A DNA stretch of 20,090 nucleotides, from assembly GCA_938049795.1 (NCBI GenBank), contig CALLCD010000030.1:1-20090 (forward strand). Reading direction: 5' to 3'. This DNA is from an uncultured Hyphomonadaceae bacterium. GTDB lineage: Bacteria > Pseudomonadota > Alphaproteobacteria > Caulobacterales > Hyphomonadaceae. Below, one piece after another: positions 8,211-14,677 of the stretch; the stretch's first letter is position 1; the number at the start of each line of letters is the position of its first letter. Both the position numbers and the translations under genes were made by a program. The notes beneath the pieces were generated by a model. It was not told the origin of the DNA. It saw only the letters and a program-made list of their open reading frames with translations, and searched no databases.

Positions 8211-8564
8211 ATGGTGACAGGGACGGACTTACGGACAGCAGCATTGGCCCTTCCGCAGACGGAGGAAAAGCCGCATTTCGAACGCACAAGCTTTCGTGTC
8301 AGCGCACCAAAGGGCAAAATCTTCGCCACCATGCCCGCCGATGCCGCGACCGCAAATCTGATGCTGACGCCCGAGACCCAAACCCTCCTCTGCGCCGCCG
8401 AACCTGCAATTTTCGCCCCCGTGCCAAACAAATGGGGCGAGAAAGGCGCAACAATTATGCAACTGTCTGCCTGCGACCCGCTCACCCTGCGCTCGGCCTT
8501 AAAAATGGCATGGCAAAACGCCGCCCCCACCAAACTCCACGCCCTGCTCGACGAAGCGGACTGA
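8211..8564 (+). CDS. MmcQ/YjbR-like protein
   Basis: A 117-residue soluble protein of the MmcQ/YjbR (CyaY-like fold) family, often annotated as DNA-binding although its biochemical role is not established. Seen here are the N-terminal ALALPQTEEKPHFERTSFRV block, the KGKIFATMPAD strand region and the Asn-Lys-Trp-Gly segment (about 75-78) near the conserved P-NKWG turn, then the C-terminal helix AWQNAAPTKL. It has a strong GGGGAGG ribosome site and begins 21 bp after aguB, so it is probably the third gene of the putrescine operon. A functional link to polyamines is not known. The gene downstream points the other way, with 19 bp between stops. Confidence 0.82.
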   Translation: MVTGTDLRTAALALPQTEEKPHFERTSFRVSAPKGKIFATMPADAATANLMLTPETQTLLCAAEPAIFAPVPNKWGEKGATIMQLSACDPLTLRSALKMAWQNAAPTKLHALLDEAD

Positions 8565-8583
8565 CCCCCGCAGAACGCTGTGC

Positions 8584-9168
8584 TCACATCGCCATAACGC
8601 CAAGTGCGAGCCGAACGAGACAGTCTTCAAAGTCGGCACTTGTCAGATCTTCGCGTTCCTCAAGCACCGCCGCTTGGACAACGCCGACCACCGCGCGCGA
8701 GACAACAAAGCGCTCGGCGCTCGACAGGCCCGCAAAAGCCCCCGCCGCGTCAAACCGCCGATCTATTTCCCTGCCGACGTCAACCGGGCCACGCGCCTGT
8801 AACACCAACTCGAGCGCCGCCTTGCGGGTTCGCGGGTGATCAGGAAGCATGTTGATATAGGCGCGAATGCCTCCCCGCAGGGCACTTGTCTGCGTCTCGC
8901 GAGCGTCATCGGGTCGGGCACGCTTGGGCAAGTCAGCCTCTTCGCGCTCGGCAATGGCCAGCAAAATAGCATCCTTGTTCGGAAAGTACTGATAGAACGA
9001 ACCAATGGAAACGCCCGCCCGCTCGGCCACCTTGTTCGCGGTAAATCCGCGCTTGCCATGCCTCTCCAGAAGCTGAGCAGCAGCCTCCAGAATAGCCGAA
9101 TATGTTGCGCGCGCACGGGCTTGGACTGGCATTCTCCTCTGATTCAAAAAAGTTTTATCGGTATCCAT
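8584..9168 (-). CDS. TetR/AcrR-family transcriptional regulator
   Basis: A TetR-family repressor-type regulator of about 194 residues. The N-terminal DNA-binding domain is clear: TYSAILEAAAQLLERHG, then GFTANKVAERAGVSIGSFYQYFPNKDAIL, the helix-turn-helix and following helix of the family. The rest is the variable ligand-binding and dimerisation region. Two ATGs lie 6 bp apart, at 9174 and 9168. The GAGG ribosome site is only 2 bases from the first and 8 from the second, so 9168 is preferred. It is divergent from the hotdog thioesterase gene across about 70 bp, the usual arrangement of a TetR protein with its target, so control of that gene and of itself is a reasonable inference. The ligand is unknown; an acyl-CoA or aromatic-CoA would fit a thioesterase partner. 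Confidence 0.93.
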   Translation of the reverse strand: MDTDKTFLNQRRMPVQARARATYSAILEAAAQLLERHGKRGFTANKVAERAGVSIGSFYQYFPNKDAILLAIAEREEADLPKRARPDDARETQTSALRGGIRAYINMLPDHPRTRKAALELVLQARGPVDVGREIDRRFDAAGAFAGLSSAERFVVSRAVVGVVQAAVLEEREDLTSADFEDCLVRLALGVMAM

Positions 9169-9238
9169 TCTCATATCCTCAAATGCGAGTAGTCAGTTGT
9201 GGCCCGGTCGCCCAGACTGATGATTTTGGAGGAGTGAC

Positions 9239-9667
9239 ATGACTTGGGCAACCGACCTGCTTGAAAAAATGAAAGCGGGCACACACACCGCTCCGCCGCT
9301 GGTCCAGACCCTGCAATTGGGCTTGCTTGAGGATTGGGGCGAGGGCTGGGTACGAAAGCGCTGGCAACACAGATCTGAATTGCTCCACTCCGATGGCAGC
9401 ATGTTTGGCGGCTATATCGCAGCCTTGTTTGATCAGGTGTTTGCCTTTGCCGCCATGACGGTTCTGGCCGAAGACGAGGCCGTCCGGACGACCAATCTCA
9501 ATGTGAATTTCGTCAGCCTATCGCGCAAGGAAGATGTTGTCCTCGAAGCGAGTGTCGTGTCGCGCAGCCGCCGCTTGATGACGGTGCAAGGAACTCTGTC
9601 TTCACCGGAGGGCGAGGTGCGCAGTATCGCCTCGGCCCAGCAGATCATCCTACCGCGTCGGGCTTGA
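9239..9667 (+). CDS. PaaI-family hotdog-fold thioesterase
   Basis: A 142-residue single-hotdog protein of the PaaI/YigI-like acyl-CoA thioesterase group, expected to hydrolyse a CoA thioester in the cytosol. The core signature lies around residues 48-70: LLHSDGSMFGGYIAALFDQ, with His50, the Gly-Gly turn at 57-58 and Asp65 at the start and middle of the long hotdog helix. TTNLNVNFVS (95-104 region) is the typical central strand. It has an excellent GGAGGAG ribosome site ending a few bases before ATG. It is divergent from a TetR regulator, which likely controls it. The substrate cannot be told from sequence: no phenylacetate or fatty-acid pathway genes lie nearby. Confidence 0.9.
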   Translation: MTWATDLLEKMKAGTHTAPPLVQTLQLGLLEDWGEGWVRKRWQHRSELLHSDGSMFGGYIAALFDQVFAFAAMTVLAEDEAVRTTNLNVNFVSLSRKEDVVLEASVVSRSRRLMTVQGTLSSPEGEVRSIASAQQIILPRRA

Positions 9668-9692
9668 GCATAAACCTCGTCCAGCCCCCACC

Positions 9693-9721
9693 TTGAAAAA
9701 AGATGACGCCTGTGTCATATT
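9693..9721 (+). promoter_or_regulatory. Sigma70-type promoter with internal operator-like repeat
   Basis: TTGAAA (9693-9698) and CATATT (9716-9721) are exactly 17 bp apart, a good housekeeping-type promoter. It lies 17 bp before the ATG of the small membrane-protein gene, so the 5' leader would be very short. The spacer holds an inverted repeat, ATGAC and GTCAT (9703-9707 and 9714-9718, 6 bp apart). This is a classic position for a repressor operator, because bound protein would block polymerase. The promoter is fairly convincing; the operator is only a suggestion. Confidence 0.55.
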
Positions 9722-9738
9722 TTTAGCGGGAGCGCGTC

Positions 9739-9945
9739 ATGCTGGTAAAACTGATCGAGCTTATCTTCAAATTCGGCCCGCTTGTGTTCGGGCTTGGCTT
9801 TCTTGTGCCGCTGTTCCACGCGCTGATTGTGCGGCTTGATATTGCGCTGCCATTTGGCATATCCGCTTGGCTTATCGCGCTTGCGCTTGGCGGCGGGCTT
9901 GGCCTGATGGCGCAGGTGAGGGGGAGCTGGATATGGCAGAGATAA
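9739..9945 (+). CDS. Small membrane protein upstream of desaturase-like gene
   Basis: A 68-residue hydrophobic protein that I do not recognise. Two membrane segments are apparent, about residues 11-29 and 37-58, with a short loop (IVRLDIALP) between them and a basic-aromatic tail ending WIWQR. Support for a real gene comes from context: a sigma70-like promoter ends just upstream, a GGGAG ribosome site sits 6-7 bases before ATG, and its end overlaps the desaturase-like gene by 13 bp in a different frame. The overlap suggests translational coupling. It could be a subunit, electron-transfer adaptor or stabiliser for the desaturase, but that is only inferred from position. Confidence 0.7.
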   Translation: MLVKLIELIFKFGPLVFGLGFLVPLFHALIVRLDIALPFGISAWLIALALGGGLGLMAQVRGSWIWQR

Positions 9946-10808
9946 GCGCAACACCGGACGCCGCTCTGCTCGCCCGCGAACGCGAGATTGCCAGCCGCCA
10001 TATGGGGCATTTCCCGTGGGGGTCGGTTGCGTGGTGCTTTGCCAATCTCGCCTGTTGGCTCGCGCTCTGGCCGCTCGTGATCTTGGGCATCATGCCGCTC
10101 TGGCTTGGCTTTATTGTGGCCACACTGAACATATCGCTATGCTATCTGCCAAGCCATGAAGCCCAGCATGATATTATCGGCAGGCCGGGTTCAAAGCTGC
10201 GCTGGCTGAACGAGTTGGTCGGGCATCTCTCCACCATCCCGCTGGTCCTGCCTTATGATCTCGCCAAGCTCACCCATATGGAGCATCACAAGCACGCCAA
10301 TCATCCCGAACATGATCCTGATTACTCCGTCCACGCCCCAAATGCGCTTGCAGCGATTTGGCAAAGCTTTGTCAGCCGCCAGCCGCGTGCGGACGGCGGG
10401 ATCAAATCCTATGGCGACGTAATGCAGAAAATGGACACGCCGCGCGCCCGCAAAGCGCTGACCATCGCCATTCTCTACCAGCTTTTTTTCTACTCATTTC
10501 TGATCGGCATGGCATGGAGCGGACTGGCGCTTGAAGCGGCGCTCCTCTGGTGGCTGCCCCAACATATTGGTCTGACCTATATCCAGTTCTATCTCAGCTG
10601 GGCGCCCCATCACCCCGGAAACGGGCAGGGCCGCTACAAAGACACCCGCGCCTGGCGTTCGCGCTTTGGCAATCTGCTGACCATGGGCATGCAGTATCAT
10701 GTCATCCACCACCTCTATCCGCGCATCCCGCTGATGCGGACCCCGCGCGCCTATTGGGAAATGCGCGACGTGCTCGAAGCGCGCGGCGTGCAGATTGACG
10801 GATTATAG
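9933..10808 (+). CDS. Membrane fatty-acid desaturase / beta-carotene hydroxylase-like di-iron enzyme
   Basis: A 291-residue integral membrane di-iron oxygenase of the fatty-acid desaturase superfamily. The three histidine boxes that hold the iron centre are HEAQH (75-79), HMEHH (115-119) and HVIHH (256-260). The last runs into LYPRIP, as in CrtR-type beta-carotene hydroxylases and related desaturases. Hydrophobic segments lie at about 31-70 and 175-220. The frame is open further upstream, to 9867, but the start at 9933 is chosen for its GAGGGGGAG ribosome site and because the earlier codons lie within the small membrane-protein gene. The product oxidises either an acyl chain or a carotenoid ring. 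With no crt or lipid genes adjacent, the two cannot be separated here. Electrons would come from a ferredoxin or cytochrome not encoded nearby. Confidence 0.88.
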   Translation: MAEISATPDAALLAREREIASRHMGHFPWGSVAWCFANLACWLALWPLVILGIMPLWLGFIVATLNISLCYLPSHEAQHDIIGRPGSKLRWLNELVGHLSTIPLVLPYDLAKLTHMEHHKHANHPEHDPDYSVHAPNALAAIWQSFVSRQPRADGGIKSYGDVMQKMDTPRARKALTIAILYQLFFYSFLIGMAWSGLALEAALLWWLPQHIGLTYIQFYLSWAPHHPGNGQGRYKDTRAWRSRFGNLLTMGMQYHVIHHLYPRIPLMRTPRAYWEMRDVLEARGVQIDGL

Positions 10809-10887
10809 GCTTCAGGTGCGCGCCAGTCTTTTTGAATTCGGGCGCCTTTGGTGAGGCTTCCTTTATCATTGTCGGGTAAGGGGAGGT

Positions 10888-11877
10888 ATGTCAGATTTTG
10901 AAAACAATGCGTCCGAAGCAGGTGCGGCACAGGGCGCCGCAGCTTTCCTCGACGCCGCCCGCCCGAAACTCCAAGAGCTTGAAGCCATCCGGCTCGACAA
11001 ACGTGCCGCATTCCAGCGTCGCAAAAAGCTCGCCTTTCCCATTGCCGCAGTTCTGACCCCGTTTTTCGGCTTTGTTGATTATTGGCTGATGTTCCTGCGA
11101 AACAGTGGTGACGACACAGCTGCCGGACTGACCATTGTTGCGCTGGGCGGCTTGTGGGGCTGGGTGTCCTTGCCCAAACGGCAATATGCACAGGCCTACA
11201 AAACCCAGATCCTGCCCGATATTGCCCGCCTGTTTGGCAATTTCGACTATGATGTGAAGGGTAAGATCCCGATGGAAGCGATGAAGCCATCGAAGATTGT
11301 CCCAGAGCATACCCGTTACAATTCGGAAGACATGTTCTCTGGTGAATACAAGGGCGTCGGCATCCATTTCTCCGAGATCGACCTCAAGAAGAAGTCCGGC
11401 AAAAGCACAGTGACCGTCTTCAAAGGCCTGGCCGTTTTTCTGACCCAGGGCACCAAGCGCTTTCACGGCCACACCATGCTGATCAAGGATCAGGGCAAAA
11501 TTGGCGGCTGGCTCAAAAAGCAGACCTCAAGCCTCCAACGCGCCGATCTCGTTGATCCCGAGTTTGAAAAAATGTTCGATGTCTTCACCAGCGATCAAGT
11601 CGAAGCGCGCTATCTGATTGATCCGGCAATCATCGAGAATCTGAAAGCCCTCCACAAGGAATATGGCGGCGACAAGATGATGGCCGCCTTCTATGACGAC
11701 CACGTCCTTATTCTCATTGGGTCCAAGATCAACCATTTCGAGCCGGCCTCGATCCACACGCCCGCAACAGACCCTGAAAGCCTGCTCGCCATGAAGCGCG
11801 AGATCGGGCAAATCCTCTCAATCGTGGACCGGCTGTCGCTCTACGATCCGAAAACCGCTCGGCGGTCTATGGCCTAA
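10888..11877 (+). CDS. DUF3137 membrane protein
   Basis: A 329-residue protein matching the pattern of the DUF3137 family, whose function is unknown. A cytoplasmic N-terminal helix (about 18-47) is followed by two closely spaced membrane segments (48-70 and 78-95) and a large soluble domain. The family-typical stretch is FEKMFDVFTSDQVEARYL at roughly residues 228-245, followed by a helix and the FYDDHVLILIG strand. A very strong AGGGGAGG ribosome site precedes the ATG. Relatives are often encoded next to LemA proteins, but here the gene stands alone between the desaturase gene (79-bp gap) and the convergent NAD operon. No terminator with a T-run is seen before it, so read-through from the desaturase operon is possible. 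Confidence 0.8.
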   Translation: MSDFENNASEAGAAQGAAAFLDAARPKLQELEAIRLDKRAAFQRRKKLAFPIAAVLTPFFGFVDYWLMFLRNSGDDTAAGLTIVALGGLWGWVSLPKRQYAQAYKTQILPDIARLFGNFDYDVKGKIPMEAMKPSKIVPEHTRYNSEDMFSGEYKGVGIHFSEIDLKKKSGKSTVTVFKGLAVFLTQGTKRFHGHTMLIKDQGKIGGWLKKQTSSLQRADLVDPEFEKMFDVFTSDQVEARYLIDPAIIENLKALHKEYGGDKMMAAFYDDHVLILIGSKINHFEPASIHTPATDPESLLAMKREIGQILSIVDRLSLYDPKTARRSMA

Positions 11878-11890
11878 GCCTGCCTCAATA

Positions 11891-11933
11891 TGCCAGCCCG
11901 ATCAGCGGATTTGTCTCGCCAATCGGGCCAGCA
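11891..11933. terminator. Weak bidirectional terminator candidate
   Basis: In the 67-bp convergent gap between the DUF3137 gene and the nicotinamide phosphoribosyltransferase gene, GCCCGAT (11896-11902) pairs perfectly with ATCGGGC (11922-11928). The stem is extended by TGC/GCA at the outer ends after a two-base mismatch. The loop is long (19 bases) and there is no T-run on either side, so Rho-independent function is doubtful. It is the only hairpin seen between the two converging genes. Confidence 0.3.
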
Positions 11934-11944
11934 ATGTGTCGCCG

Positions 11945-13351
11945 CTATGACAGGCTATCAAGCAGAGCCGCTTGCGCCCGCGCACGCACCGTTTCGAGAC
12001 TAACACTGCTCAGGATTTTCCCATCACGGAACACTGGCTTAAGCAGGCTCTCGCGGCCGCCGAGCGCATCAAGCCGGAGCGCCTGATACGTCACGTCTTC
12101 GGCCACAACCGCCTGCCGCCCAGCCTTCGAGCCCTTGCCGGGGTCCGTGATCGGCTTCTTGAACACATCATGCCATTGCCCTTGCTCGTCACACATCGCA
12201 TTGGCCTTCATCGCAAACCGCAGCGTGTCCCGATCAATCTTCTGCAACAGACCGCCACCCATGCCGCAGGCCACATTGTCAATCGACCAGCCCTCCTCGA
12301 TCAGCCGCGCCATAAACACGCCAATACTGTCAATGTTCATGCCGTCGCCCTGAATAATCCGGACGGCGGGGTTTAGGACTTTAAACCCTTTGGCGTTTAC
12401 CGTACCGCCGAACAGATCATAGAGTTTGCCAAGCGTGCGGATCGGCGTCTCGACCGGATCACCGGAGTCAGGCCGGACCACCAATGTCCCGCCATTCTCC
12501 AGCACTTTACTCTTGAGCGCGTCGCCCCAGATTTTCTCCACCGCCTTGTCGAGATCATAACTGTCAGAGACGACCGCCACCACTTTGCCCGCGCCGCCAA
12601 ACTGGTCGATCATATTCTCATAGGCGTCCTGTTCGCGCGCGCGGCCCCAGCTTGTCATGGTCGAATGTTCGGCCGCCGGAATAGACACGCCCGGCATATC
12701 CTCGGCATCATAATAGCGCTTGGCCGCAAGCAGGCTCTCCATCGTATCTGTGCCGATAAAGTTGACCAGATGCGCCATCCCGCCAAGCATCGCGCTTTCG
12801 CCAGAGGAGACACCGCGCGCGCCAAAATCATGCAGTTTCAAGCCGATCTGGCCGTCCGGGTCTTCGGACGTTTTTTGCAGGGCACTGTAGATTTTCTGCT
12901 TGGCTTTGAAAGACAAGGTGGCCACCGTTGTCGGATACCAGATACCGCGCAAGAGGGCGGTTTCGAGATAGGTCGCAAGCCAGGGCATACGCGGATCGGT
13001 GTTGACGACCTGCACCATCGGCACAGAGTTCGGCACTGCGCGGCCTTCTTCGAGCGCGCTGATTTCAATCGGCAGAAAGCCCTTATGATCGCTGACAATC
13101 GCGTCCCAGCCGTCCTTGTTAAACGGCACGCCATGCGCCGCGCACACGCTCTGGGCCTCGGCGACATTGGCCGCTGTCACAGGCGTGGTCAGATAGTCGC
13201 GCAGGAAAGCCTGTAGCCCGAAAAAGATAGATTTGTCTGTGAACGCATTGTTCCGCGCTTCGACATAGGCCGAAATATAACGCGCTTCGGGCGGATATTG
13301 TTTGAAGTGGGACTGTTTGTAGCTGTCAGTGCTAAGAATGAGATTTCTCAT
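11945..13351 (-). CDS. nadV: Nicotinamide phosphoribosyltransferase (NadV/Nampt)
   Basis: A 468-residue Nampt-type enzyme that joins nicotinamide and PRPP to give NMN in the cytosol. The N-terminal STDSYKQSH matches the family, with Tyr11 in the ring-stacking position. Also seen are HDFGARG (174-180), PAAEHST with the catalytic-type His229, RPDSGDP (293-299), QGDG (334-337) and GMGGGLLQ (363-370). Aligned by eye to human NAMPT, Asp202 in FIGTDT corresponds to Asp219, the residue associated with preference for nicotinamide over nicotinate. It follows the NadM-Nudix gene by 62 bp on the same strand and so supplies its substrate. An inverted repeat lies directly before the start codon, with the GGAG ribosome site in its centre. 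Length is normal. Confidence 0.95.
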   Translation of the reverse strand: MRNLILSTDSYKQSHFKQYPPEARYISAYVEARNNAFTDKSIFFGLQAFLRDYLTTPVTAANVAEAQSVCAAHGVPFNKDGWDAIVSDHKGFLPIEISALEEGRAVPNSVPMVQVVNTDPRMPWLATYLETALLRGIWYPTTVATLSFKAKQKIYSALQKTSEDPDGQIGLKLHDFGARGVSSGESAMLGGMAHLVNFIGTDTMESLLAAKRYYDAEDMPGVSIPAAEHSTMTSWGRAREQDAYENMIDQFGGAGKVVAVVSDSYDLDKAVEKIWGDALKSKVLENGGTLVVRPDSGDPVETPIRTLGKLYDLFGGTVNAKGFKVLNPAVRIIQGDGMNIDSIGVFMARLIEEGWSIDNVACGMGGGLLQKIDRDTLRFAMKANAMCDEQGQWHDVFKKPITDPGKGSKAGRQAVVAEDVTYQALRLDALGGRESLLKPVFRDGKILSSVSLETVRARAQAALLDSLS

Positions 13352-13352
13352 G

Positions 13353-13369
13353 ATGTGAACTCCTCACAT
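13353..13369 (-). promoter_or_regulatory. Inverted repeat enclosing the nadV ribosome site
   Basis: On the minus strand, ATGTGA and TCACAT form a perfect 6-bp inverted repeat around GGAGT, one base before the nadV ATG. The GGAG in the centre is the ribosome site. The core TGAGGAGTTCA is identical to the centre of the repeat at 14501-14519. It could be a DNA operator, or an RNA hairpin presenting or masking the ribosome site. Confidence 0.5.
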
Positions 13370-13381
13370 TTCGGGGTGGAT

Positions 13382-13396
13382 GCAGGGCTCCCCTGC
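13382..13396 (-). promoter_or_regulatory. Hairpin in the nadM-nadV spacer
   Basis: On the minus strand, GCAGGG and CCCTGC form a perfect 6-bp stem with loop GAG, between the NadM stop and the nadV start. There is no T-run, so it is not a normal terminator. It could be an mRNA-stabilising or processing element. It resembles the CGAGG-GAG-CCTCG hairpin in front of nadM: both contain GGGAGCC. Confidence 0.35.
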
Positions 13397-13413
13397 GGTG
13401 TGGTCCTGAAAGC

Positions 13414-14475
13414 CTAAAGATCCGCCATCAGGTTGATGATCGACCAGTGATCTTCGAAGAACTGGTCCGGTTCGAGGTCGCCAATGCGATACCATTGCGC
13501 CGTGGCCGCATCATCCGATCCCTTGACGGTAAAGAGCTGACGCCGCTCGGGCAGCCGGAAGAGATAGGCATGGGTGATGATCCGCCCTCTGAGCGAGCGA
13601 TGGGGCGCATCAAAAATACGCGTCTTCGTGTCGTCGATAAAACTGGCGAGCATCGCGGGCGGCAATTCGCCCTTAGGGTCGGCAATTGCGGTCTCTTCCT
13701 TCAGTTCGCGCACCGCACCATCGCGGATCCGCTCATCAGGGTCCACAAATCCGCCGGGCAGGGCGAGCAGACCTTTGCCGGGCAATTGGCCGCGCTCGAC
13801 CAGCAAAATATGCCCGGACTGGATCACCACAGCGTCTGCGGTCACAAACGGGCCGGTGCCCCATTCGTCCGGATAGGCGTCGAGATATTCCGCCTCGCCG
13901 AGCAAGTCTTTGAACGCTTCGGTCATCTTGAACGCATCCAGCCACTCGGCCACGCCCTCAGACAGGATCTGCGCGGGAATGTCCGGAATGCGCTGGAACA
14001 CATTTTTGCGAATATCGGTCGAGCTGAACGTGCCATGCTGGCTCTCGATCTGGATGCTGGCCCATTCGGGAAACAGTTTCAGATAATAAGACGAGGCGTC
14101 CTTGCCATAGCCGGTCAGCGCGATTTTGGCGTCTTTGACCCCGTGCAGGCCGACGCCCTCATTCATATCCGCCAGCACAATCTCGTTCACCGTGCGCTGG
14201 ATTTCCGCGCACCATGCGGCGTCAGAATACAGATGGTCATTGACCGGATGGAGCAGAAGGTCGCCATTGGCAATTTCAAACCGGAAGGCGGTGCGGATCA
14301 TCTCGACCCGCTCATCATAGGTGAACGGATTGCGCATATCGCGCGCAATATTCGCGCTGCCGATCAGAACAATAAGTTTGCGGGTGGATTTCAGCGCTTC
14401 GCGAATGACATATTCATGTCCAATGTGCAGCGGCTGGAAACGTCCAATAAAGACGCCATAATCATATTTGGTCAT
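13414..14475 (-). CDS. Bifunctional NMN adenylyltransferase / Nudix hydrolase (NadM-Nudix)
   Basis: A 353-residue two-domain fusion. The N-terminal nucleotidyltransferase (about 1-185) makes NAD from NMN and ATP. It shows GVFIGRFQPLHIGH, with the HxGH motif at 17-20, and the second signature SSTDIR at 151-156. The C-terminal Nudix domain (about 205-353) has the Nudix box from Gly242 to Ile264 with Glu248, REL (256-258) and Glu260-Glu261. Its late Gly is Ala263. Nudix domains in such fusions are thought to clean up ADP-ribose or related compounds. The start at 14475 is chosen for its GGGAG ribosome site. The frame is open to 14538, but those codons overlap the predicted promoter and transcription start. 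It is the first gene of a two-gene salvage operon with nadV. The same pair is known in cyanobacteria and some phages. Confidence 0.95.
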   Translation of the reverse strand: MTKYDYGVFIGRFQPLHIGHEYVIREALKSTRKLIVLIGSANIARDMRNPFTYDERVEMIRTAFRFEIANGDLLLHPVNDHLYSDAAWCAEIQRTVNEIVLADMNEGVGLHGVKDAKIALTGYGKDASSYYLKLFPEWASIQIESQHGTFSSTDIRKNVFQRIPDIPAQILSEGVAEWLDAFKMTEAFKDLLGEAEYLDAYPDEWGTGPFVTADAVVIQSGHILLVERGQLPGKGLLALPGGFVDPDERIRDGAVRELKEETAIADPKGELPPAMLASFIDDTKTRIFDAPHRSLRGRIITHAYLFRLPERRQLFTVKGSDDAATAQWYRIGDLEPDQFFEDHWSIINLMADL

Positions 14476-14476
14476 G

Positions 14477-14489
14477 CGAGGCTCCCTCG
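14477..14489 (-). promoter_or_regulatory. Hairpin holding the NadM ribosome site
   Basis: On the minus strand, CGAGG and CCTCG flank GAG just before the ATG at 14475, so the GGGAG ribosome site is partly inside a perfect 5-bp stem. If formed in mRNA it would lower translation initiation. The stem is short, and the role is inferred. Confidence 0.35.
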
Positions 14490-14500
14490 GATTTTGCACG

Positions 14501-14519
14501 GTGATGAACTCCTCATCAC
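14501..14519 (-). promoter_or_regulatory. Inverted repeat at the predicted NAD-operon transcription start
   Basis: GTGATGA and TCATCAC form a perfect 7-bp inverted repeat with a 5-bp centre (GGAGT on the minus strand). It begins about 8 bp downstream of the -10 element, so it covers positions near +1 to +20, a classic repressor site. It shares the 11-base core TGAGGAGTTCA with the repeat before nadV. No regulator gene lies beside the operon. Confidence 0.55.
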
Positions 14520-14526
14520 TATTGCT

Positions 14527-14554
14527 CATATAGAGCATAAGTTGCCAGTGTCAA
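14527..14554 (-). promoter_or_regulatory. Promoter of the NAD salvage operon
   Basis: Read on the minus strand, a perfect TTGACA -35 (14549-14554) and TATATG -10 (14527-14532) are 16 bp apart. Transcription would start near 14520, giving a leader of about 45 bases before the ATG at 14475. This promoter also argues against translation from the upstream ATG at 14538, which would not be transcribed. Confidence 0.6.
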
Positions 14555-14677
14555 GCGCGAGGTTGAAAACGCTCCGGTTCAATCCGCGCGGTGATTGGGC
14601 TTGCCGCCTTGCCCTTGCGCGCAATATCGCTAAGTTGCGCGCCTCTTGCAGACACACCCAAATGGAAAGGGCTTTTC

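Noticed and set aside
9175..9238. Possible TetR operator in the divergent gap (AGTC and GACT about 20 bp apart)
   Set aside because: The arms are only 4 bp and widely spaced, well within chance; no convincing palindrome was found.
10809..10887. Possible terminator or promoter between the desaturase gene and the DUF3137 gene
   Set aside because: A TTTTT run is present but no stable stem precedes it, and no -35/-10 pair at proper spacing was found.
13353..13396. Idea of a NAD riboswitch before nadV
   Set aside because: The 62-bp spacer is short and holds only two simple hairpins, with no complex conserved fold that I can recognise.
14476..14538. N-terminal extension of NadM-Nudix to an upstream ATG
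   Set aside because: The codons overlap the predicted -10 element, transcription start and inverted repeat, whereas the ATG at 14475 has a GGGAG ribosome site directly before the nucleotidyltransferase motif.
11945..14554. Idea that the NAD operon is a prophage or anti-defence cargo
   Set aside because: No integrase, structural phage gene, attachment repeat or composition break is visible around it; only the gene pairing resembles phage examples.
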